Origin: Halobacterium sp. KA-4
GTDB lineage: Archaea > Halobacteriota > Halobacteria > Halobacteriales > Halobacteriaceae
Reading direction: 5' to 3'
NCBI RefSeq assembly: GCF_021028995.1
Contig: NZ_JAJJZG010000003.1
Coordinates: 166,346 to 230,345 of the forward strand
Length of the DNA: 64,000 nt
Made by a program: the position numbers and the translations under genes. A model generated the notes under the pieces. That model was given only the letters and a program-made list of their open reading frames with translations. It was not told the origin of the DNA and searched no databases. Shown one piece after another: positions 24,364-32,593 of this stretch (within the stretch, counting starts at the first letter, position 1; each line of letters starts with the position of its first letter).

Positions 24364-24998
24364 TAGGACACCCACTCGGTCGGCGACTCGCCGAGGCCGA
24401 CCACGCGGAGTTCGCGGCCGTCTTCTTCGCTGCGCGTCTGAATCATGCCGTCGTACAGCGGCGCGAGCGTGTCGAAGCTCTCGCGGTTGCTGGTGTCGAG
24501 GACGCCGAGCCCGAGCCAGCCCAGCCGCTCGATGTGGCCGACGAAGACGTGCAGGAACCGGTAGACGCGGCGCACGTCGGCGTACATCAGCATCGTCGAG
24601 ATGGTGGAGATGTCCAGCCGGACGCGGTCGCACTCGCGTTCGAGGCGCTGGAAGAGGCCGCCCAGTCGGATGCCCATGTCCGTGATGTCGCCCGGCGAGG
24701 AGACGTACTTCACGAGGTCCTGGTCGCGGACGGACTCGCCGCGCTGGCGCGTGACGCAGTCGACGATGCCGGCGCGGCCGTTCTTCACTTGCTCCCAGAC
24801 GTGGGGCGCACGCTTCCGGATGGTCTTCGTGCTGTCGTGCGTGCCGACGACGATACCGCCCTCGTTGCGCTCGCAGCCGTCGTCGACCAGCGAGAGCGCG
24901 AGTTCGCGTTTCCCCGTCAGCGGCGGCCCGCCGACGAGGAGGTTCGAACCCTCGGGGATTTCCTCGACGGGGAGGAACTCAGCGACGTCGTAGCCCAT
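24360..24998 (-). CDS. RAD55/KaiC-like RecA-superfamily ATPase
   Basis: 212 residues. The Walker A variant is GGPPLTGKRELALSLVDDG (about residues 23-41), and the Walker-B-like strand is RVRLDISTISTMLMYAD. The core pattern (GGIVVGTHDSTKTI, IVDCVTRQRGES, SSPGDITDMGI) matches the haloarchaeal single-domain KaiC/RAD55 group, whose roles in signalling are poorly known. ATG at 24998. Confidence in the fold is high and in the function low. Confidence 0.8.
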   Translation of the reverse strand: MGYDVAEFLPVEEIPEGSNLLVGGPPLTGKRELALSLVDDGCERNEGGIVVGTHDSTKTIRKRAPHVWEQVKNGRAGIVDCVTRQRGESVRDQDLVKYVSSPGDITDMGIRLGGLFQRLERECDRVRLDISTISTMLMYADVRRVYRFLHVFVGHIERLGWLGLGVLDTSNRESFDTLAPLYDGMIQTRSEEDGRELRVVGLGESPTEWVSY

Positions 24999-25068
24999 TA
25001 CGTCGTACTGTTAGCCGCATCGGGATAGGGTTTGTTCCCGACGTGTAACTCGTTTGTCTCTTCGGTGG

Positions 25069-26010
25069 TCATTCGCGTTCCGCGCGCAGTTCCTCAACGA
25101 GGCCACGGGCGGCTTCCCGGACGGCTTCGTCGCTGGACTGGCTGGGCTCCCAGCCGAGCGCGGAGAGCTTCTCGATGGAGAGGCGCATTTTCGGGACGTC
25201 GCCGGTCCAGCCGCGGTCACCACCGGTGTACTCGTAGTCGGGGTCGACGTCCAGCTCGTCGGCGACGATGTCCGCGATACGGTTGACGGAGGTGGTGGTG
25301 CGCGTGCCGAGGTTATAGACGTTGTAGTCATTGTCGGCGTGCTCGACGACGTGGGTCATGGCGTCGACGCACTCCTCGACGTGCAGGTAGGACTTCTCCT
25401 GGCGGCCGTCCCCCAGAATTTCCAGCGTCTCCGGGTCCTCCAGGAGCTTCTCGATGAAGTCCGGGACGACGTTGCCGCGCTGGCGCGGCCCGACGATGTT
25501 CGCGAACCGATACACCCACGACTGGATGCCGTAGGAGTTGGCGTACGTCGAAATTAGCCCCTCGTCGGCGAGCTTGCTTGCGCCGTACACCGAGATTGGT
25601 TCGAGGGGCGCGTAGTCCTCGGGCGTGGGCATCGGCGCTTCGCCGTACACCGTCGACGAGGAGGTGAACGCGAGCTTGTCGACGCCGACCTCGTGCATGC
25701 GTTCGAGGACGTTGTACGTCATCTCCGTGTTCTCCTCGAATAGCTGGCGGGGTTCGCCGTAGTTGGTGTCCGTGTACGCCGCGAAGTGGAAGACGACGTC
25801 CACGTCCTCGGTGATGACGTCGGCCACGTCGTCGGGGTCGCGCACGTCGGCCTTCGCGAACTCCACGCCGTCCGGGACGCGGTCCCGCGTGCCCTTCGAG
25901 AGGTTGTCCACCGCGAGCACGTCGTTGTCGGCCGCGAGGTCCGCGGCGAGGTGGGAGCCGACGAGTCCGGCGGCGCCCGTCACGACGACGCGCTTGCCTG
26001 TGAGGTCCAT
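25069..26010 (-). CDS. NAD-dependent epimerase/dehydratase (GalE-like)
   Basis: 313 residues. Short-chain dehydrogenase fold: VVVTGAAGLVGSHLAADLA (NAD-binding Gly motif, residues 7-25), DVVFHFAAYTD, FTSSSTVYGEA, and the catalytic YGASKLADE (Tyr-x3-Lys). The C-terminal substrate region has YRFANIVGPRQR and DGRQEKSYLHVEECVDAM. This places it with UDP-sugar 4-epimerases and related enzymes, likely supplying sugars for S-layer glycosylation. The ATG at 26010 precedes the first strand; nine codons upstream are unlikely coding. Confidence 0.9.
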   Translation of the reverse strand: MDLTGKRVVVTGAAGLVGSHLAADLAADNDVLAVDNLSKGTRDRVPDGVEFAKADVRDPDDVADVITEDVDVVFHFAAYTDTNYGEPRQLFEENTEMTYNVLERMHEVGVDKLAFTSSSTVYGEAPMPTPEDYAPLEPISVYGASKLADEGLISTYANSYGIQSWVYRFANIVGPRQRGNVVPDFIEKLLEDPETLEILGDGRQEKSYLHVEECVDAMTHVVEHADNDYNVYNLGTRTTTSVNRIADIVADELDVDPDYEYTGGDRGWTGDVPKMRLSIEKLSALGWEPSQSSDEAVREAARGLVEELRAERE

Positions 26011-26064
26011 ACCCGACGACACCGGACCGTCGGCCAAGAGCGTTCCGATGGCTGATACAGCAGC

Positions 26065-26871
26065 TCAGTCGAGGTGCGCGGGCGGCTCCGGGAGCGCGTC
26101 GAGGTGGTCGCGGTCGTGAGCGAGGTAGACGTCGGCGTCCCAGCGCTGTGCGTCGTTCCGGAGGCGGCGCGCGGTCGCGATGGCGGTCTCGGTGTCCCAC
26201 GCGAACGACGGCTGCCGGTCGGCCTCGTAAGCGGTTTCGAGGAACGCCACGTCGCCGCCGAGCACGACCGTCCCCTCGTTCTCGAGTTCGACCGTCACGG
26301 ACTGGTGACCGGCGGTGTGGCCGGGCGTCGGAACGCACTCGATTGCACCGTCGCCGAACACGTCGTAGTGGCCCTCGACGGGCGTCACGTCGAACTCTGG
26401 GGAGCGCAGCACGCCGAAGTCGCCCTCCAGGTAGAGGTCGCGCTGGAACGGGTCCGCGGGCCACCACGCGTACTCCAACTCGGCCTGCTGGACGACGATT
26501 TCGGCGTCCGCGAACGACTTCACGTCGCCCGCGTGGTCGAGGTGGAGGTGCGTGAGCACGACCACGTCGACGTCCTTGGGGCTGTAGCCGACGTCCGTGA
26601 GGAGCGCGGACGCGCGGCGGCCGGCGTTCGTCTCGATGGCCGCGGCGTGGTCGGCGGCCTGTGGGGCGCCGTAGTTGCCGTAGTTCTCGGGGTCGGCGAC
26701 CATCGCTGGGTCGACGCCGGTGTCCACGAGCACCGTCCCCTCGGGGTGGTCGACGAGGTAACACGGGCACGGCGAGGCGTACGTCTCGCCGGGCTGCTCG
26801 CCGCGGACCATCGAGCTGTACTCGTAGTCCCAGTCGGCTGTATTGAACGCGTAGAGCTCCGACGCGGGCAT
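26065..26871 (-). CDS. Metallo-beta-lactamase-fold hydrolase (AHL-lactonase-like)
   Basis: 268 residues. The zinc motif is VVLTHLHLDHAGD (HxHxDH), with further ligands in PTPGHTAGHQSV (His), LGGDVAFL (Asp) and AHDRDHLDALP (His). The N-terminal CYLVDHPEGTVLVDTGVDP is typical of the AhlD/AttM lactonase branch. Substrate unknown; lactone hydrolysis is the family's best-known reaction. It is divergent from the J-domain ferredoxin gene across about 100 nt, which contain a perfect hairpin GTTGCCG/CGGCAAC at 26906-26924. Confidence 0.85.
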   Translation of the reverse strand: MPASELYAFNTADWDYEYSSMVRGEQPGETYASPCPCYLVDHPEGTVLVDTGVDPAMVADPENYGNYGAPQAADHAAAIETNAGRRASALLTDVGYSPKDVDVVVLTHLHLDHAGDVKSFADAEIVVQQAELEYAWWPADPFQRDLYLEGDFGVLRSPEFDVTPVEGHYDVFGDGAIECVPTPGHTAGHQSVTVELENEGTVVLGGDVAFLETAYEADRQPSFAWDTETAIATARRLRNDAQRWDADVYLAHDRDHLDALPEPPAHLD

Positions 26872-26973
26872 GCTCGTGGCTGCGCCCGGCTCCCTCCTAA
26901 GCGTGGTTGCCGAGCCCCGGCAACGAGCGCGGCCGCGGAGAGACTTTTGAACGTGTGGCCCTTCGAGTCGAAC

Positions 26974-27660
26974 ATGGATTCTCCCTTCGACGTGCTGGGG
27001 GTTGACGAGGACGCCAGCGAGGGGGAAATCGAGCACGCGTACCGCGAGCGCGTCAAGGAAGCCCACCCCGACCAGGGCGGCTCGGCGGCGGAGTTCCAGT
27101 TGGTGCGCGCGGCCTACGAGAAAGTCACCAGCGAGGACGCCGACGCCGGCACGGACATAGCGACGGAAGCTGGCTTCGGCGACGAGTCGCCCACCGACTA
27201 CGGCGTCGACCCCGAACGCGACTTCCGGCCGTGGGAGGAGACCCACGTCGAGTACCTGAACTACGCCGTGCTGGACGACTACGGCTGGTCGCTGGGCGAC
27301 GACGACCTCTTCGAGCGCGCCGCCGACGCCGGCCTCGACCCCGTCAACCACGGCGAGTTCGATGTCGCACCCGGCGAGTCGCTACTGGAAGCCGCCGAGG
27401 ACCGCGGGTTCGCGTGGCCGTACGCCTGCCGTGGCGGCGCGTGCGCGAACTGCGCGGTCGTGGTCGTCGACGGCGACCTCTCCCAGCCGACCGACCACAT
27501 TCTCTCCCCGGAGCTGGTCGACCGCGACATCCGGCTGTCCTGCAACGGCGTCCCCACCACCGAGGACCTCCGCGTCGTCTACAACGTCAAACACCTCTCG
27601 GAACTGGAGGACCTCCGGCTGCCGCCATACCCCTTCGAACTCGCGCACGCCGACGACTGA
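26974..27660 (+). CDS. J-domain/2Fe-2S ferredoxin fusion
   Basis: 228 residues. Residues 1-50 form a J-domain (SPFDVLGVDEDASEGEIEHAY, KEAHPDQGGSAAEFQLVRAAYEKV; HPD motif intact). After a linker comes a halophilic-type plant-like 2Fe-2S ferredoxin (about 88-228), starting HVEYLNYAVLDDYGWSLGDDD (the halophilic extension) and with cluster cysteines in CRGGACANC and LSCNGVP. HPD normally stimulates Hsp70, so the fusion may couple DnaK to Fe-S or redox chemistry. The second protein is similar to the main Halobacterium ferredoxin but not identical. Confidence 0.9.
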   Translation: MDSPFDVLGVDEDASEGEIEHAYRERVKEAHPDQGGSAAEFQLVRAAYEKVTSEDADAGTDIATEAGFGDESPTDYGVDPERDFRPWEETHVEYLNYAVLDDYGWSLGDDDLFERAADAGLDPVNHGEFDVAPGESLLEAAEDRGFAWPYACRGGACANCAVVVVDGDLSQPTDHILSPELVDRDIRLSCNGVPTTEDLRVVYNVKHLSELEDLRLPPYPFELAHADD

Positions 27661-27707
27661 CCGCGCGAGTCGAAACGCGTACCCCGGCGGGACGATTCTG
27701 CGGACGT

Positions 27708-28256
27708 ATGCAGGGATACCCCGAGGTCACGGTGCTCCGGTACGGCCACCGGCCGGGCCGGGACGACCGGATGACCACGCACGTCGGCCTGACGGCGCGC
27801 GCGCTCGGCGCGGACCGCGTCGTCTTCCCCGGGAACGCCGGGCAGTCCGAGCAGACGGTCGCGGACATCACCGAGCGGTTCGGCGGCCCCTTCGACGTCG
27901 AACTCACGGACGAACTGGACGCGTTCATCCGCGACTGGGACGGCTTCATCGTCCACCTCACGATGTACGGCGAGCGCCTCCAGGACGTCGAGAGCGAGAT
28001 TCGACGCATCCACGACGAGCAGCGACAACCCCTCCTGGTGGTCGTCGGCGGCGAGAAAGTCTCCTTCGAGGTGTACGAGGAAGCCGACTTCAACGTCGGC
28101 GTCACGAACCAGCCCCACTCCGAGGTGGCGGGGCTGGCGGTCTTCCTCGACCACCTCTTCGACGGCGCGGAACTCGACCAGGAGTACGAGAACGCCGAGC
28201 AGCGCGTGATTCCGCAGGCGCTCGGGAAGCGCGTCGAGGAAGTCGACGAGGAGTGA
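27708..28256 (+). CDS. trm56: tRNA (cytidine(56)-2'-O)-methyltransferase
   Basis: 182 residues, SPOUT-type: EVTVLRYGHRPGRDDRMTTH (family start), DGFIVHLTMYGERLQDV, LLVVVGGEKVSFEVYEEADFNVGVTNQPHSE (AdoMet knot region) and AGLAVFLDHLF. Trm56 methylates C56 in the T-loop of archaeal tRNAs. The ATG at 27708 gives the usual length. Downstream of the ferredoxin gene by 47 nt on the same strand. Confidence 0.9.
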   Translation: MQGYPEVTVLRYGHRPGRDDRMTTHVGLTARALGADRVVFPGNAGQSEQTVADITERFGGPFDVELTDELDAFIRDWDGFIVHLTMYGERLQDVESEIRRIHDEQRQPLLVVVGGEKVSFEVYEEADFNVGVTNQPHSEVAGLAVFLDHLFDGAELDQEYENAEQRVIPQALGKRVEEVDEE

Positions 28257-28313
28257 AGCCACAATACTGCCAGTAGGCGAAGGTTTCTCTTTCCGGGTCG
28301 TCGCCGTACGAGT

Positions 28314-29294
28314 ATGAGTGTTAGCGGAGGGATTTCGCGGGTGGCACAGGTCGCGAGCAAGTACTTCGTCGTCTGGGTGATTGCGGCGGCGGGCCTCGCA
28401 CTCACCTACCCGGACGCGTTCGTCCCCGTGCTGGACTACGTCAACCCCCTGCTGGGCATCATCATGCTCGGGATGGGGTTGACGCTCCAGCCCGCGGACT
28501 TCAAGCGTCTCGTCGAGCGCCCCGTCGACGTGGGCATCGGCGCGGTGACGCAGTGGCTCGTGATGCCGCTGGCGGCGTACGCGCTCTACCTCCTCTTCGA
28601 CCTGCCGGACGCCATCGGCGTCGGCCTCATCCTCGTCGGCGCCGCCCCCGGTGGTACTGCGTCGAACGTGATGTCGTACCTCGGCCGCGGCGACGTCGCG
28701 CTGTCGGTCGCCATCACGACGGTGACGACGCTCGCCGCGCCCATCGTGATGCCCGCGTGGACGCTGTTCATCCTCGGGGAGGCCATCGACGTGACGTTCA
28801 TGGAGATGTTCACGAGCATCGTCCAAATCGTCATCATCCCGGTCGTGCTCGGCTTCGGGATTCGGTACGTCCTCGACCGCTACTCGCCGAAGGCGGCGGA
28901 GGTCGGTGTCGACGTCTTCCCCGTGATTAGCGTCGTCGCCATCGTCGCCATCGTTGCGGGTGTCGTCGGCGCGAACGTCGACAACATCCTCACCGCGGGT
29001 GTGCTCGTGCTGGCGGCGGTCGTCATCCACAACGGCATCGGACTCGGCGCGGGCTACGGTGTCGGCCGGCTGTTCGGCATGTCGGAAGACCGTGTGCGAA
29101 CGACCGCCTTCGAGGTCGGCCTCCAGAACAGCGGGCTCGCGGTCGCGCTCGCGGCGTCGCTGTTCGACCCGGCGGCCGCGCTCATCCCCGCGCTGTTCAG
29201 CGTCTGGCACAACGTCAGCGGCCCCGCGCTCGCGAGCTACTTCACGTGGCGCGACGACCAGACCGCGGACGCCGCTGGGGCGACCGCGGACTGA
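28314..29294 (+). CDS. Bile acid:sodium symporter family transporter
   Basis: 326 residues with about nine to ten hydrophobic spans. It carries family motifs: LLGIIMLGMGLTLQPADFKRL (GMGL..PxDF), GLILVGAAPGGTASNVMSYL (crossover region), and TTAFEVGLQNSGLAVALAAS (E-xGxQNxxLA). Members move organic anions, such as pantoate or bile-acid-like compounds, with sodium. Substrate unknown. ATG at 28314. Confidence 0.9.
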   Translation: MSVSGGISRVAQVASKYFVVWVIAAAGLALTYPDAFVPVLDYVNPLLGIIMLGMGLTLQPADFKRLVERPVDVGIGAVTQWLVMPLAAYALYLLFDLPDAIGVGLILVGAAPGGTASNVMSYLGRGDVALSVAITTVTTLAAPIVMPAWTLFILGEAIDVTFMEMFTSIVQIVIIPVVLGFGIRYVLDRYSPKAAEVGVDVFPVISVVAIVAIVAGVVGANVDNILTAGVLVLAAVVIHNGIGLGAGYGVGRLFGMSEDRVRTTAFEVGLQNSGLAVALAASLFDPAAALIPALFSVWHNVSGPALASYFTWRDDQTADAAGATAD

Positions 29295-29360
29295 CGGTCC
29301 GCGCCCGTCAGACGGGGGAGTGACAAGACTTAATGCCGGCGCGGACCCCTTTTTGACGTA

Positions 29361-29879
29361 ATGGCTTTTGAGGAGCTACTCGACGACCCCGTGGTTCAGA
29401 AGTACCTCCACGAGTTGGTCGGGCCGAAGGGGATGCCGGTGGCGGTGTCCCCGCCGGACGGCGAGGTGACCGACGAGGAGCTCGCCGAGCGGCTCGGGCT
29501 CGAACTGAACGACGTGCGCCGGGCGCTGTTCATCCTCTACGAGAACGACCTCGCGACGTACCGTCGCGTCCGCGACGAGGACTCGGGGTGGCTCACGTAT
29601 CTCTGGACGTTCGAGTACGACAACGTCCCGGAGAACCTCCGCGAGGAGATGGACCGCCTGCTGGAGGCGCTCGTCGACCGCCGCGAGTACGAACTAGCGA
29701 ACGAGTTCTACCTCTGTGAGGTGTGCTCGATTCGCTTCGAATTCGGGGAGGCGATGGACCTCGGCTTCGAGTGCCCCGAGTGCGGGTCACCGGTCGAAGC
29801 GATGGAGAACACCGACCTCGTGGAGGCGATGGACGAGCGCATCGAGAATCTCCGCGCGGAACTCGGAGTGAGGGCCTAA
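29361..29879 (+). CDS. tfe: Transcription initiation factor E, alpha subunit
   Basis: 172 residues: winged helix (VTDEELAERLGLELNDVRRALFILYENDLATYRR) and C-terminal zinc ribbon (YLCEVCSIRFEF and FECPECGSPVE). TFE assists promoter opening by archaeal RNA polymerase with TBP and TFB. A TATA-like CTTAATG about 30 nt upstream suggests a leaderless mRNA. The next gene's ATG overlaps its TAA, and the two further genes form an operon with it. Confidence 0.95.
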   Translation: MAFEELLDDPVVQKYLHELVGPKGMPVAVSPPDGEVTDEELAERLGLELNDVRRALFILYENDLATYRRVRDEDSGWLTYLWTFEYDNVPENLREEMDRLLEALVDRREYELANEFYLCEVCSIRFEFGEAMDLGFECPECGSPVEAMENTDLVEAMDERIENLRAELGVRA

Positions 29880-30544
29880 TGGTCGTCCTCGCAACCAAAC
29901 TGTACGTGGAGGGCGACGCCCGCGAGCGCTCGCTGGACAGCCTCCGGTCGCAAGTAGAGAACGATGTCGGCGAACTCGACGTCGAGTACGACGTCGGCGT
30001 CCGCCACGACGACTTCCCGACGGTGACCCTCGAGGGTCCCGACGAGGTGGCCGCGCGGAACGTCCTCGCGGAGACGTGGGGCGAAATCACCGAGGGCTTC
30101 GAAGAAGGCGAGACGTACGTCGGCACGCTCGAATCCTGGGACGACGAGGGATTCGTGCTCGACTCGGGCGAGGACGTCCGTGTGCCCACCGACGAACTCG
30201 GCCTCGGGCCGGGGACGGCCACCCAGATTCGCGAGCGCTTCGGACTCGTGCAGCACGTGCCGCTGCGGTTCACGTACGGCGAGCCGGCCGAACTCGCGGA
30301 GGTCGAGCGCGACCGCCTCTACGAGTGGACGCGCGGCACCGGCCGGCTAAACGTCAACAGCGCGACCCGCGGCGAGGTCCGCGCGACGGTCAACCGCGCC
30401 GGCCACGCCCAGGACATCGTCACCGTCGAACGCCTCGGTCTGCTCGAACAGAGCATCGTCTGCCGCGAGGGCACGGACCCGCCCGGCCTGCTCGCGGCCA
30501 TCGGGGAGTACCTCCCCTCGGAGCTGCTCGCGGTCGTTCCATGA
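29879..30544 (+). CDS. DUF2110 family protein
   Basis: 221 residues: VVLATKLYVEGDARERSLDSL, WGEITEGFEEGETYVGTLESWD, VPTDELGLGPGTATQIRERFGLVQHVPLRF and RLNVNSATRGEVRATVNRAGHAQDIVTVERLG. The end looks like a small nucleic-acid-related fold. The family is archaeal and consistently follows tfe, which hints at a transcription-linked role. The ATG overlaps the tfe stop by one base (TAATG). Confidence 0.85.
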   Translation: MVVLATKLYVEGDARERSLDSLRSQVENDVGELDVEYDVGVRHDDFPTVTLEGPDEVAARNVLAETWGEITEGFEEGETYVGTLESWDDEGFVLDSGEDVRVPTDELGLGPGTATQIRERFGLVQHVPLRFTYGEPAELAEVERDRLYEWTRGTGRLNVNSATRGEVRATVNRAGHAQDIVTVERLGLLEQSIVCREGTDPPGLLAAIGEYLPSELLAVVP

Positions 30545-31263
30545 GCAGGGCCAGGGTGGCGCTCGGGCTGCTCGCGCTCGTCGCACTCGCCGGCTGCGCC
30601 GGCACCGGACTCGGCGGCGCGCCCGCGCCCAGCGACGAGCAACTCGCGGAGAACGCGACCTACGACTGGGACCGCGACGCCGACGTCACGCTCAACGTCA
30701 CCGGCGAACAGTACAAGACCGTCGCCGACGTGAACGGCACCGAGCGCGTGCGCCTCGCCTCGACGAGTGGGTTCGGCGGCCGGAACCCGGTGTTGATTTC
30801 GGCGGTGCAGTTCCGCTACGAGAACGGCACCGTCGTCGGCGCGGACGCCATCGACGTCTCCACGCGCGACCAGCGCACGGTGGTCGACCTGCCCGCGGCG
30901 AACGGCACGTTCGCGTACACCGGGTCGGCCGGCACGCGCTCGGTGAACGCGCCCCTCGACTTCGAGGGCTCCCACGAGGTCGTGTTGCCGCCGGGGATGC
31001 GCGTGTCGTTCCCCATCTTCGGTGACGTCTCGCCGGGCGGCTACGAGAAGTCCATCGAGGACAATCGTGTCCACCTGCGCTGGGAGTCCCTGGACAGCGC
31101 CACTGTCAGCGCCGAGTACTACCTCGACCGCGACCTCTACATCTTCGGCGGCATCGTCGGCGTGCTGGCGGTCGTCGCGGTCGGCGGCGTCGTCTACTAC
31201 CGGCTGCGCATCCGCCGGCTGGAGCGCGAGCGCGAGCAGTCCGGGCTCGACTACGAGCAGTAG
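30541..31263 (+). CDS. Membrane lipoprotein (DUF5803-like)
   Basis: 240 residues. Lipobox signal: hydrophobic RVALGLLALVALAGC with Cys19 as lipidation site. A large exported beta-rich domain follows (Asn-x-Ser/Thr sites such as NATYDW, NVTGEQ, NGTERV). A single C-terminal TM (YIFGGIVGVLAVVAVGGVVYY, about 199-219) and a basic tail, RLRIRRLERERE, complete the protein. It would be anchored at both ends. Its ATG overlaps the preceding stop (ATGA). Function unknown. Confidence 0.8.
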   Translation: MSRARVALGLLALVALAGCAGTGLGGAPAPSDEQLAENATYDWDRDADVTLNVTGEQYKTVADVNGTERVRLASTSGFGGRNPVLISAVQFRYENGTVVGADAIDVSTRDQRTVVDLPAANGTFAYTGSAGTRSVNAPLDFEGSHEVVLPPGMRVSFPIFGDVSPGGYEKSIEDNRVHLRWESLDSATVSAEYYLDRDLYIFGGIVGVLAVVAVGGVVYYRLRIRRLEREREQSGLDYEQ

Positions 31264-31308
31264 CCCGCGGGGACGTGACTTTTCACCCTCCACTGTCTAC
31301 GAGTGGCC

Positions 31309-31986
31309 ATGCAGGTTGCGGTGGTCACAGTCGGTGACGAACTCCTCGTCGGCGACACCGAGAACACGAACGCGTCGTGGCTAGGCGCGCGCCTCACCGA
31401 GCGGGGCGCGACCGTCGAGCGCGTCGTGGTGGTGCCCGACGAGCGCGACGCCATCGCCAGCGAGGTCGGGTCGCTGGCGGACCGCTACGACGCGGTCGTC
31501 GTCACGGGCGGTGTTGGCCCGACCCACGACGACGTGACGATGGACGGCGTCGCGGCCGCCTTCGACCGCGAGATGGTCGAGCACGCGGACGCGGTCTCGT
31601 ACTTCCAGACCCACGACAGTTACCAGTTCGCCGACCTCACGGACGGCACCGCGGCGCTCCCCAAGGACGCGCGCCTCCTCGAGAACGAGGTGGGCGTCGC
31701 GCCGGGCGCGGTCGTGGAGAACGCGTACGTGTTCCCGGGCGTCCCCGCCGAGATGAAGGCGATGTTCGAGTCCGTCGCCGACGAGTTCACCGGGACGAGC
31801 AACCACGTCGAGTTCGTCCACGTGGACGCCCCGGAGAGTTCGCTGGTGACACCCCTAGAAGAGTTACAGGCGGAGTTCGGCGTCACCGTCGGGAGCTACC
31901 CCGGCGACGGCGTGCGCGTGAAGATTCAACACGAGAACGAACAGACGGTCCACGACGCAGCCGCGTGGCTGCGCGAACGCGTCTAG
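31309..31986 (+). CDS. CinA-like molybdopterin-binding-domain protein
   Basis: 225 residues: VAVVTVGDELLVGDTENTNASWL, VVVTGGVGPTHDDVTMDGVAAAF (MoaB/MogA signature GGxGPTxDD), NEVGVAPGAVVENAYVFPGVPAEMKAMF. This is the CinA N-terminal COG1058 form, a probable nucleotide pyrophosphatase rather than a molybdenum cofactor enzyme, without the C-terminal amidase. The ATG at 31309 is preferred to the in-frame GTG two codons upstream. Confidence 0.85.
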   Translation: MQVAVVTVGDELLVGDTENTNASWLGARLTERGATVERVVVVPDERDAIASEVGSLADRYDAVVVTGGVGPTHDDVTMDGVAAAFDREMVEHADAVSYFQTHDSYQFADLTDGTAALPKDARLLENEVGVAPGAVVENAYVFPGVPAEMKAMFESVADEFTGTSNHVEFVHVDAPESSLVTPLEELQAEFGVTVGSYPGDGVRVKIQHENEQTVHDAAAWLRERV

Positions 31987-32102
31987 CGGTAGAGGTACGC
32001 AGTCCACGCGACCGCGAGGACGAGGCCGAGTATCGTCACGGCCCAGCCGACGGAGTTTATCGGGAGTGCAGTACCATCGGTCGCAGCCAGCAGGAAGCTC
32101 AT
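31983..32102 (-). CDS. 39-residue single-TM protein
   Basis: Short ORF: MSFLLAATDGTALPINSVG, then one hydrophobic helix (AVTILGLVLAVAWTAYLY). It starts 38 nt after the stop of the neighbouring DUF7522-like gene on the same strand, so it is probably in the same operon. Its stop overlaps the convergent CinA-like stop by 4 nt. Confidence 0.5.
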   Translation of the reverse strand: MSFLLAATDGTALPINSVGWAVTILGLVLAVAWTAYLYR

Positions 32103-32139
32103 GGCCAGTAGTTCCCGCCGCCCGGTCTTAATTCTTGGT

Positions 32140-32508
32140 TCACTCGGTCGCGTCGCGCACGACGTCGACGACGTTCCGTCCGGTGACGTCGCCGGTGGCG
32201 TCGAGCGATACGAGGTAGCCCGAGCGGTCGTCAGTCGGCACGTGCACGACGAGGCCGTCCTCGAAGAGCCGCGCGGTCGCGTGGAGGTCGCCGAGTTCGT
32301 ACAGCGACTCCTGGCGGGGCGTCGAGAGCACATCCAGGACGAGGTCGTCGGCGATGTCGTCGATGGACGCGTCGCCGTAGCCCTCCCGGACGTCCTCACG
32401 CATGAATTCGATGCGCCAGTCAGTCCCCTCGTGGAAGCCGACGACGCGGAGTGCGTCGCCAATACTGTCGCGGAGGGCGTCGGCGATGTCGGCGTCGGGA
32501 GTCGGCAT
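32140..32508 (-). CDS. DUF7522-like protein (paralogue of 23935-24363)
   Basis: 122 residues: ADIADALRDSIGDALRVVGF, IEFMREDVREGYGDASIDDIADDLVLDVL, YELGDLHATARLFEDGLVVHVPTDD and GYLVSLDATGD. It aligns block for block with the protein at 23935. I chose the ATG at 32508; an in-frame GTG four codons upstream is possible. Function unknown. Confidence 0.75.
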   Translation of the reverse strand: MPTPDADIADALRDSIGDALRVVGFHEGTDWRIEFMREDVREGYGDASIDDIADDLVLDVLSTPRQESLYELGDLHATARLFEDGLVVHVPTDDRSGYLVSLDATGDVTGRNVVDVVRDATE

Positions 32509-32593
32509 CGTCGTACGCACGTCACGCTGCGACCATGATACTTTCGAACGCCCCGACCGGTCGGCTTTTCGGCGCGAATACCCTAGTCAGGAT

